Assembly: GCA_025350945.1 (NCBI GenBank)
Contig: JANXWW010000043.1
Coordinates: 1-5,129, forward strand
Length of the DNA: 5,129 nt
Direction of reading: 5' to 3'
Source: Burkholderiales bacterium
Lineage (GTDB): Bacteria > Pseudomonadota > Gammaproteobacteria > Burkholderiales > Usitatibacteraceae
Part shown: positions 1 through 5,129 of the stretch, piece after piece
Position numbering within the stretch: position 1 is the stretch's first letter
Layout of the letters: each line of letters starts with the position of its first letter
Notes under the pieces: generated by a model
Told to the model about the DNA's origin: nothing
The model's database searches: none
The model's input: only the letters and a program-made list of their open reading frames with translations
Translations under genes and position numbers: made by a program

Positions 1-1
1 T

Positions 2-916
2 ATGGAACTCACTGTCCGCGGTCTCTCCAAGACTTATCCCAACGGCGTTGAGGCGCTTAAAAATGTGACCTTGACCATTCCTGCCGGCATGTTCGGTTTG
101 CTGGGGCCAAATGGTGCCGGTAAATCAACATTGATGCGGACGCTGGCAACATTACAGGATGCGGATCGCGGTTCCGCCATCATGGGCAATCTGGATGTGC
201 TCAAAGACAAGGATGGGGTACGCCGCATTCTTGGTTATCTGCCGCAGGATTTTGGGGTGTATCCCAAAGTATCGGCCTGGGATTTGCTCAATCATCTTGC
301 CGAATTAAAAGGTCTGAACAATCGTGGCGAGCGGCAGGATGTGGTTATTGGCCTCTTGCGCCAAACCAATTTATTTGACGTGCGCTTTAAAGCGCTGGGC
401 GGATTTTCAGGTGGCATGCGCCAGCGTTTCGGTATTGCTCAGGCGCTATTAGGCGATCCGCGCCTGATTATTGTCGATGAGCCCACGGCGGGATTAGACC
501 CTGAAGAACGGGTGCGCTTCCATAATCTGCTGGCCGAGATTGGCGACGATGTGGTGGTGATTTTATCTACGCACATTGTCTCGGACGTGAGCGATTTATG
601 TCCGAATATGGCGATTATTAATAAAGGTGAAGTGCTGCTCACCGGGCGTCCCAACGAATTAATCGCGAGCTTGCGCGGACGTGTATGGTCAGCGTCGGTG
701 CCGCGGGCTGATCTGGAAGAAGCGAAGAAAAAATATCCGGTTATTTCGACCCGACTTATCGCCGGACAAACCTTGATTCATGTGGTCAGCGATAGCTCGC
801 CTGGGGTTAATTTTGAGGCCATTGCGCCAACGCTCGAAGACGGTTATTTTGCGGCCATTGGCGGGTTTGTTGAATCGAAGTCGAGCCCGAACCTGCAGCA
901 GCGCGCAGCAGAATAG
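2..916 (+). CDS. ABC-2 type transporter ATP-binding subunit
   Basis: This 304-residue cytoplasmic ATPase should power the membrane protein encoded 12 bases downstream. All nucleotide-binding motifs are visible: Walker A GPNGAGKST at residues 35-43, Q-loop glutamine at 82 (LPQDFG), a signature loop reading FSGGM at 135-139 in place of the usual LSGGQ, Walker B LIIVDEP at 155-161 with catalytic Glu160, D-loop AGLDP at 163-167, and the H-loop histidine at 191 (STH). It is therefore predicted to be catalytically competent. After the ATPase core, residues of about 225-304 form a small C-terminal extension typical in size for the drug/ABC-2 exporter (CcmA-like, COG1131) family. The ATG lies at the second base of the window, so its ribosome binding site and promoter cannot be seen. 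The start is still plausible because the protein opens directly with the usual first strand of the fold (MELTVRGLSKTYPNG). The transported substrate cannot be told from this subunit. Confidence 0.95.
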   Translation: MELTVRGLSKTYPNGVEALKNVTLTIPAGMFGLLGPNGAGKSTLMRTLATLQDADRGSAIMGNLDVLKDKDGVRRILGYLPQDFGVYPKVSAWDLLNHLAELKGLNNRGERQDVVIGLLRQTNLFDVRFKALGGFSGGMRQRFGIAQALLGDPRLIIVDEPTAGLDPEERVRFHNLLAEIGDDVVVILSTHIVSDVSDLCPNMAIINKGEVLLTGRPNELIASLRGRVWSASVPRADLEEAKKKYPVISTRLIAGQTLIHVVSDSSPGVNFEAIAPTLEDGYFAAIGGFVESKSSPNLQQRAAE

Positions 917-925
917 GGTGAAGAG
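915..925 (+). promoter_or_regulatory. Ribosome binding site of the permease/peptidase gene
   Basis: Two purine-rich candidates lie between the upstream stop codon (914-916) and the ATG at 929: AGGGTG at 915-920, 8 bases before the start, and GAAGAG at 920-925, only 3 bases before it. The first has the better spacing and overlaps the upstream stop codon. The 12-base gap with no room for a promoter supports co-transcription, and perhaps translational coupling, of the two genes. Confidence 0.6.
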
Positions 926-928
926 ACC

Positions 929-2596
929 ATGCTAAGAACCATCGCCCAGTTCGAAATCAAAACCCGCCTGGCCCGCATTTCTACATGGGTCTATTTCGGT
1001 TTATTCTTTTTCATCGCACTGTTTTGGATTGCCGCGGCTGGCGGGCTGTTTAAAGATGCGACGGTATCGTTTGGCTCAGGAAAAGTGTTTATCAATTCAC
1101 CTTTTGCGGTGGCACAAACGGTATCGTTTCTGGGGATGATGGGATTGATCATTATCGCCACCATCATGGGTCGCGCGGTGCAATCTGATTTTGAATATCG
1201 TACCCATCACTTTTTATTCACCACACCCATCACGAAAACACAATATCTTGGCGGACGGTTTTTAGGTGCATTTGTTATTGTGCTGGGCATATTTTTGAGT
1301 GTCGGCATCGGCGCATTTCTTGGCACGCTGCTACCTGGGATGGATGCGGATCGTATCGGGCCAAATCGCGTTGCGGCATACGTTTGGCCGTATATATTAA
1401 TCCTTACGCCCAACATGCTATTGATTGGCGGAGTATTTTTCATGATCGCCACATTGAGCCGCAAAATGTTACCGGTTTACATCGGCAGCGTATTGATGCT
1501 CCTGGGCTATTTGATCGCACTCAACCTTATTCGCGATATCGACAACAAAACACTGGGCTCCATGATCGACCCTTTCGGTACGATTGCGCTAAACCGGGTG
1601 ACTGAATACTGGACTGTAGATGAGCGCAATGTACGCTTGATTCCACTGGAAGGGGTGTTCTTGTGGAACCGCGTCATGTGGTTTGTGATTGCAATTTCGG
1701 CCATCGTGTTGTGTTTTTTGCGCTTCGACTTTGTCCAGTTCGCGGCGGAAAAAAACTCGAAGAGAAAGCAAAAAACTCGCGACGCTGAAAATGCAGATGA
1801 TGCAAATATTTCCGATGTAATTTTGAATAACGCATCGCGTTTGGTTATCAGTCCGGACGAGCCAAGCGGATTGGCGATGTTGCCACGCATGGTGTTACTG
1901 AATTTCAAAGAGTCGATCACCAATATTTATTTTGGTGTCATTGTTCTTGCTGGCGTGCTGTTTATGATTCTCGCCGGTACGGCGATTGGTAAACAATTCG
2001 GCACACCCACATGGCCGGTGACCTATCAAGTGCTGGAAATTGTTAGCGGCACTTTCGCGCTGTTTATGCTCATCATCATCACGTTGTATGCAGGCGAAAT
2101 GGTGTGGCGCGAGCGTGATCAGCGCATCGATCAGATTGTCGACGCGATGCCTGCACCGACGTGGCTGCCAGTTACCGCCAAGCTCTTGGCACTCATGCTG
2201 ATTCCGTTGCTGTTGCAGATGTTTTTATTGGTATGCGGCATCGGCATGCAGATTTTCAAAGGCTATTACCACTTTGAATTAGGGCTCTATTTCAAAGGAC
2301 TGTTTGGCTTGAATTTGCTGAACTACTGGCTTGTTTGTGCGCTGGCAATAGCCGTTCATAGTCTCATCAACAATAAATATCTCGGCCATTTTGTGATGAT
2401 CGCGTATTACGTCATCTTTAGTTTTTCCGGGTTGATGGGGTTTGAACACAACCTTTATAAATATGCCTCAGCGCCATCGGAACGCTATTCCGATATGAAT
2501 GGCTTTGGCCATTATCTGTTTCGCGAAAGTATTTTCAACGCATATTGGGCGGCATTTGCTGTATTGCTGATGATCGCAGCATATCTGTTTTGGACG
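929..2596 (+). other. Permease region: two tandem ABC-2-like modules
   Basis: This covers residues 1-556 of the fusion. The two modules can be aligned by eye. With a constant offset of 308 residues and no gap, G81/G389, V84/V392, E89/D397, R91/R399, P100/P408, R110/K418 and L112/L420 match across the cytoplasmic loop after the second membrane segment of each module. The first membrane segments share a Tyr-Phe-Gly start (22-24 and 334-336). This points to an old internal duplication, so that one polypeptide would supply both membrane halves of an ABC transporter. The match is seen in the sequence; the functional reading is inference. Confidence 0.75.
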
Positions 2597-4552
2597 CGTG
2601 GTACGGCATCAGGCTGGCATGAACGCATGGTGGTGGCACGCACACGCTTTAGCGAGCGCGTGTGGAAATATGGGGCAGTTTTCGGCGCGCTGTTTGTGGG
2701 GCTGGGCGGCGCCATTTTTTATAACACCAACGTCTTGAACGTATACGAAAACACCGGATCTCGCGAACAGCTTCAAGCCGATTATGAAAAACAATACAAG
2801 GCGACAAGCCTGGAGGCGCAACCCAAAATAACGGCGGTAAAAGTCAATGTGGAGCTATACCCCAGCACCCAGCGTACGCGCATGAGCGGTAGCTATCAAT
2901 TGATCAATAAAAATACGGTGCCGGTCGAGAGTGTGCGCCTGTCTTTTATGTCCGCCCGCGAGATGCAGTTTGACAAGCTTGAATTTGATCGCGCGGCTGA
3001 ATTGGCAAGTACTAATGAGGAGATGGGGCTGCGTCATTACAAGCTCAAAACACCGCTGCCGCCTGGCGAAAAAATGGTGTTGAATTTCGATCTTACGCTG
3101 CTGACGAACGGGTTTCGAAACGGCGGCGCGAATACCAGCGTGGTGAAAAACGGATCATTTATCAATGCGTTTCAAATTTTGCCCTACATCGGCTATCAAC
3201 CACGCTTTGAGCTCGAACAGGATAAGGATCGCAAAAAATTCGGTTTGAAACCGAAAGAGCGAGCGCTGGATCGCGATGATGCGGAAGGTTTGAAAACAAA
3301 CGACATGACCAATTTTTCAGACTGGATCGATTTTGAAACCGTGGTCAGCACCGAAGCGGATCAAATCGCGATTGCGCCCGGTTATTTGCAGCGCGAGTGG
3401 TCCGAGGGCGGTCGGCGTTATTTTGAATACAAGATGGATGCACCGATTCTCAACTTTTTCGCGTTTCAGTCGGCGCGGTATGACGTGAAAAAAGATGTGT
3501 GGAAAGGGCCAAACGGCGATGTGTCGCTGGAGATTTATCATCATCCCAGTCACACGTTTAATCTCGACAGCATGATGGCGTCATCAAAAGCGTCACTAGA
3601 CTATTTTACCGGGGCGTTCGGGCCGTATCAGCATCGCCAATTCCGGATCGTTGAATTCCCGCGTTACCAGGAATTCGCGCAGGCGTTCCCGAACACGATT
3701 CCCTATTCGGAGGGCATCGGTTTTATTGCGCGGGTTGACCCTAACGATGAGAAAGATATTGATTATCCGTACTACATCACCGCGCATGAAGCGGCGCATC
3801 AATGGTGGGGGCACCAGGTCGTAGGCGGTGATGTGCAGGGTGCCACGATGCTTTCCGAAACGCTCGCGCAATATTCTGCGCTGATGGTGATGAGGCAAAA
3901 ATTTGGCGAGGCAAAAATGAAACGGTTTATGACTTATGAGTTGAACCGCTATTTGTTGGGCCGCGCAACCGAGCAGAAAAAAGAAGTGCCGCTCGGCCGT
4001 GTTGAAAATCAGCCGTACATTCATTACGCCAAAGGCAGCCTCGTGATGTACGCGCTGCAGGATTACATCGGCGAAGAGAATCTGAATCGCGCCATCAAGG
4101 CTTTCCGCGACGAAACCGCCTACAAAGGCCCGCCGTATCCGAATGCCACGATGCTGATCAAACGCATTCGCGATGTCACGCCCGCGCATTTGCAATACAT
4201 GATTGATGACATGTTTGAATCCATCATCATCTACGACAATCGCGCCACCCGCGCGACCTACAAAGTTCTTGCGAACGGAAAATTTGAAGTGAGCGTTTCG
4301 GTTATGGCGAAAAAACGGAAGTCCGATGATCTCGGCAAAGAAACCGATATCGCGCTCAACGACTGGATTGATATTGGCGTGCTTGATGAAAAGGGCGACG
4401 CACTTTATCTCGAAAAGCGCAAAATTGAAAAAGAAGAAACTGATTTTGTGATCACCGTTGATAAAAAACCATCGAAAGCAGGCATTGATCCATTCAACAA
4501 GCTCATTGATCGGAAACCGAAAGACAACGTGATTAACATTGATAAGCAATAA
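929..4552 (+). CDS. ABC-2 permease (duplicated) fused to M1-family aminopeptidase
   Basis: This 1,207-residue inner-membrane protein combines a transporter and a peptidase. Residues 1-270 and about 316-556 are two ABC-2-like permease modules, each with about six hydrophobic segments (near 20-40, 62-81, 110-135, 152-176, 180-202, 249-265; then 331-353, 371-389, 412-440, 455-478, 484-505, 537-556). A charged, Lys-rich linker (274-315) separates them. A 13th segment at about 581-600 leads into an M1-type domain: N-terminal beta region from about 635, zinc site HEAAH at 953-957 with the third ligand probably Glu977, and a likely catalytic tyrosine at 1033 (HYAKG). Positively charged loops put the N terminus, the linker and residues 557-580 in the cytoplasm, so the peptidase should lie outside the membrane. 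The upstream ATPase is the probable partner. Fusions of this kind are known in Proteobacteria and Bacteroidetes, but I know of no settled substrate. The ATG at 929 is preceded by a purine-rich ribosome site. Confidence 0.93.
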   Translation: MLRTIAQFEIKTRLARISTWVYFGLFFFIALFWIAAAGGLFKDATVSFGSGKVFINSPFAVAQTVSFLGMMGLIIIATIMGRAVQSDFEYRTHHFLFTTPITKTQYLGGRFLGAFVIVLGIFLSVGIGAFLGTLLPGMDADRIGPNRVAAYVWPYILILTPNMLLIGGVFFMIATLSRKMLPVYIGSVLMLLGYLIALNLIRDIDNKTLGSMIDPFGTIALNRVTEYWTVDERNVRLIPLEGVFLWNRVMWFVIAISAIVLCFLRFDFVQFAAEKNSKRKQKTRDAENADDANISDVILNNASRLVISPDEPSGLAMLPRMVLLNFKESITNIYFGVIVLAGVLFMILAGTAIGKQFGTPTWPVTYQVLEIVSGTFALFMLIIITLYAGEMVWRERDQRIDQIVDAMPAPTWLPVTAKLLALMLIPLLLQMFLLVCGIGMQIFKGYYHFELGLYFKGLFGLNLLNYWLVCALAIAVHSLINNKYLGHFVMIAYYVIFSFSGLMGFEHNLYKYASAPSERYSDMNGFGHYLFRESIFNAYWAAFAVLLMIAAYLFWTRGTASGWHERMVVARTRFSERVWKYGAVFGALFVGLGGAIFYNTNVLNVYENTGSREQLQADYEKQYKATSLEAQPKITAVKVNVELYPSTQRTRMSGSYQLINKNTVPVESVRLSFMSAREMQFDKLEFDRAAELASTNEEMGLRHYKLKTPLPPGEKMVLNFDLTLLTNGFRNGGANTSVVKNGSFINAFQILPYIGYQPRFELEQDKDRKKFGLKPKERALDRDDAEGLKTNDMTNFSDWIDFETVVSTEADQIAIAPGYLQREWSEGGRRYFEYKMDAPILNFFAFQSARYDVKKDVWKGPNGDVSLEIYHHPSHTFNLDSMMASSKASLDYFTGAFGPYQHRQFRIVEFPRYQEFAQAFPNTIPYSEGIGFIARVDPNDEKDIDYPYYITAHEAAHQWWGHQVVGGDVQGATMLSETLAQYSALMVMRQKFGEAKMKRFMTYELNRYLLGRATEQKKEVPLGRVENQPYIHYAKGSLVMYALQDYIGEENLNRAIKAFRDETAYKGPPYPNATMLIKRIRDVTPAHLQYMIDDMFESIIIYDNRATRATYKVLANGKFEVSVSVMAKKRKSDDLGKETDIALNDWIDIGVLDEKGDALYLEKRKIEKEETDFVITVDKKPSKAGIDPFNKLIDRKPKDNVINIDKQ
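2816..4228 (+). other. M1-family metallopeptidase domain
   Basis: This is approximately residues 630-1100 of the fusion. Zinc ligands are H953, H957 and probably E977, with E954 as the general base (HEAAH, codons 3785-3799; E977 codon 3857-3859). Y1033 (codon 4025-4027), followed by A-K-G, matches the transition-state tyrosine of the family (the PYEKG tyrosine of leukotriene A4 hydrolase). The usual G-x-M-E-N substrate-binding motif is replaced by PYSEGIGF at 925-932. Its Glu928 sits 25 residues before the first zinc histidine, close to the spacing in canonical members, and probably takes the role of the GAMEN glutamate. The remaining C-terminal stretch (about 1100-1207) is charged and probably beta-rich, and its role is unclear. 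Confidence 0.85.
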
Positions 4553-4570
4553 CAAAAATCAGTTAATCAA

Positions 4571-4587
4571 GATAAAACCCCTTTATC
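4571..4587 (+). other. Small AT-rich inverted repeat after the fusion gene
   Basis: A perfect 6-base stem, GATAAA (4571-4576) pairing with TTTATC (4582-4587), encloses a 5-base ACCCC loop 18 bases after the stop codon. The stem is AT-rich and no T-run follows, so it is a poor terminator by itself. It may protect the 3' end of the message, or it may be chance. Confidence 0.3.
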
Positions 4588-4590
4588 AGC

Positions 4591-4647
4591 GCGGTGTTTG
4601 AGGCAAAAAGTGCTCAAACTGCCCGCCAGATGGCGTGTTTGGTTTTT
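4591..4647 (+). terminator. Possible intrinsic terminator of the ABC/peptidase operon
   Basis: GTTTGAG (4596-4602) pairs perfectly with CTCAAAC (4613-4619). The stem can be lengthened by GCGG (4591-4594) with CCGC (4623-4626) across a small internal loop. An alternative overlapping hairpin, CGCC-AGAT-GGCG (4624-4635), is followed after seven bases by a run of five T (4643-4647). Together these make a plausible but imperfect Rho-independent terminator between the fusion gene and the oxidoreductase gene. Neither hairpin has the classic strong GC stem directly followed by T residues, hence the modest confidence. Confidence 0.4.
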
Positions 4648-4708
4648 AGGCACTTCTACATGACGACGCATACGCACGTTTTCCGGTACACTTGCGCGCG
4701 CTGAACAA

Positions 4709-4725
4709 GGGGAACAAAATTCCCT
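4709..4725. other. Short dyad, candidate operator or hairpin
   Basis: GGGAA (4710-4714) and TTCCC (4720-4724) are a perfect inverted repeat around a CAAAA spacer, extended by a G-T wobble pair at 4709/4725. It lies about 25 bases upstream of the best -10-like sequence. It could be a regulator-binding dyad or a chance hairpin. No known regulator motif was recognised. Confidence 0.25.
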
Positions 4726-4726
4726 C

Positions 4727-4755
4727 AAGATTTAGCGAACCGCGTGCTTCATAAT
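4727..4755 (+). promoter_or_regulatory. Weak candidate promoter for the oxidoreductase gene
   Basis: CATAAT at 4750-4755 matches the sigma-70 -10 consensus in five of six positions. No good -35 box is present at the expected distance: around 4725-4732 the sequence gives only about three of six matches. If used, transcription would start near 4762 and leave a leader of roughly 48 bases. A promoter is expected somewhere in this 257-base gap, but this exact placement is uncertain. Confidence 0.25.
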
Positions 4756-4769
4756 GAATCCATGCTAAC

Positions 4770-4801
4770 GCCCAAACGGGCCCCAAAACACGATTTTGAG
4801 G
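4770..4801 (+). promoter_or_regulatory. Two adjacent leader hairpins reaching the ribosome site
   Basis: GCCC-AAAC-GGGC (4770-4781) forms a 4-base stem with a tetraloop. Next to it, CCCCAAAA (4781-4788) can pair with TTTTGAGG (4794-4801) across a CACGA loop, with seven of eight positions paired (one C-A mismatch). The right arm includes the first four bases of the downstream ribosome binding site. The two stems share base 4781, so they compete slightly. The pairing is seen in the sequence; any regulatory role is inference. Confidence 0.35.
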
Positions 4802-4803
4802 AG
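4798..4803 (+). promoter_or_regulatory. Ribosome binding site of the oxidoreductase gene
   Basis: GAGGAG is a strong Shine-Dalgarno match with a 6-base spacer to the ATG at 4810, which fixes this start over later in-frame ATGs. Its left half lies in the right arm of a possible hairpin (4781-4801). Confidence 0.8.
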
Positions 4804-4809
4804 TTTTAA

Positions 4810-5129
4810 ATGTCTGCCGCACTTGCCACGCCTGCACTTAACACACCAATAGCACCGTTTACGCCGTCCCTGCCTGCCATTTCTTTGGACGATAAATACC
4901 TGCTTGATCACGGTCGCGCCTTCATGACCGGAACACAAGCACTGGTCAGGCTTCCCATGATTCAGCGTCAGCGTGATTTAGCCGCAGGCTTGAACACCGC
5001 AGGTTTTATTTCCGGCTATCGCGGCTCGCCATTGGGTGCGTACGATCAGGCGCTTTGGAAAGCAAAAAAATTCCTCAAAGACAATCACATCTTCTTCACG
5101 CCTGGCGTGAACGAAGAGTTAGCCGCCAC
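4810..5129 (+). CDS. Indolepyruvate:ferredoxin oxidoreductase-like protein, N-terminal part
   Basis: The first 106 codons and two bases of the next are present, and the reading frame is open to the window edge. From about residue 26 the translation (DDKYLLDHGRAFMTGTQALVRLP, read here in part) matches what I know of the N terminus of the long proteobacterial 2-oxoacid:ferredoxin oxidoreductases. Clear marks are FISGYRGSPLGAYD at 66-79, where GYRGSP at 69-74 takes the place of the GYPGTP-type motif of the pyrimidine-binding domain, and FFTPGVNEELAA at 95-106. Characterised relatives oxidise aryl-pyruvates made from aromatic amino acids to aryl-acetyl-CoA, using thiamine diphosphate and iron-sulfur clusters. 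In proteobacteria the two archaeal subunits (IorA, IorB) are commonly fused in one protein of well over 1,000 residues. The first 25 residues are Ala/Pro/Thr-rich and probably a flexible leader. Substrate is not settled by this fragment, and the gene appears to be a separate transcription unit from the ABC operon. Confidence 0.85.
   Translation, partial: MSAALATPALNTPIAPFTPSLPAISLDDKYLLDHGRAFMTGTQALVRLPMIQRQRDLAAGLNTAGFISGYRGSPLGAYDQALWKAKKFLKDNHIFFTPGVNEELAA

Noticed and set aside
1507..1923. A 138-codon minus-strand open frame opposite the first permease module and linker.
   Set aside because: It is antisense to hydrophobic coding sequence whose reading frame is secure, and has no recognisable domain.
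3785..4027. Possible loss of peptidase activity because the zinc motif spacing and GAMEN motif are unusual.
   Set aside because: H953, E954, H957, E977 and Y1033 are all present in the right order, so an active, divergent enzyme is more likely than an inactive one.
3596..4555. A 319-codon open frame on the minus strand opposite the peptidase domain.
   Set aside because: It lies entirely antisense to a domain with clear M1 motifs, has no recognisable motifs of its own, contains an implausible F/H/R-rich composition, and is best explained as a shadow of the coding strand's codon pattern.
4646..4837. A 63-codon minus-strand open frame spanning the intergenic region and the start of the oxidoreductase gene.
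   Set aside because: It overlaps the start and ribosome site of a well-supported gene, and the translation shows no family resemblance. I saw no convincing ribosome site for it.
2..5129. A functional link between the peptidase/transporter operon and the indolepyruvate oxidoreductase gene through aromatic amino acid use.
   Set aside because: The 257-base gap with terminator-like and promoter-like features suggests separate transcription, and adjacency in a single window is not enough to claim a pathway.
2..5129. Mobile element, CRISPR array, tRNA or rRNA.
   Set aside because: No transposase or integrase coding, spaced direct repeats, cloverleaf or conserved rRNA sequence was seen on either strand.

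Overview
The window (5,129 bases, about 50% GC by eye, tightly packed, all genes on the + strand) looks like chromosomal DNA of a proteobacterium, most likely a gammaproteobacterium. The reasons are the Shine-Dalgarno sites, the start of a long fused indolepyruvate:ferredoxin oxidoreductase of the kind found in aerobic proteobacteria, and an ABC permease/M1 peptidase fusion of a type known from Proteobacteria and Bacteroidetes. The taxonomic placement is inference.

Layout. Positions 2-916 encode a complete ABC-2 type ATPase subunit. After a 12-base gap, 929-4552 encodes a 1,207-residue fusion. Its first half holds two tandem ABC-2-like permease modules (about 12 membrane segments in total). 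A 13th membrane segment and a zinc-dependent M1-family aminopeptidase domain follow, and the predicted topology places that domain outside the cytoplasmic membrane. The two genes almost certainly form one operon and could make a complete transporter, with one protein supplying the ATPase and the other supplying both permease halves plus an extracytoplasmic peptidase.

Positions 4553-4809 are a 257-base intergenic region. It contains several small inverted repeats: probable transcription-end structures near the left side, a short dyad in the middle, and two adjacent hairpins just before the next gene, one of which would pair with that gene's ribosome binding site. Positions 4810-5129 are the first 106 codons of an indolepyruvate:ferredoxin oxidoreductase-like gene that runs off the window.

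The main interest is the transporter/peptidase fusion. Such fusions exist in databases, but I know of no established substrate. Its internal permease duplication, its altered zinc-site spacing (HEXXH followed by E after 19 rather than 18 residues) and its replaced GAMEN motif set it apart from textbook M1 aminopeptidases. No mobile element, CRISPR array, tRNA or rRNA was seen.
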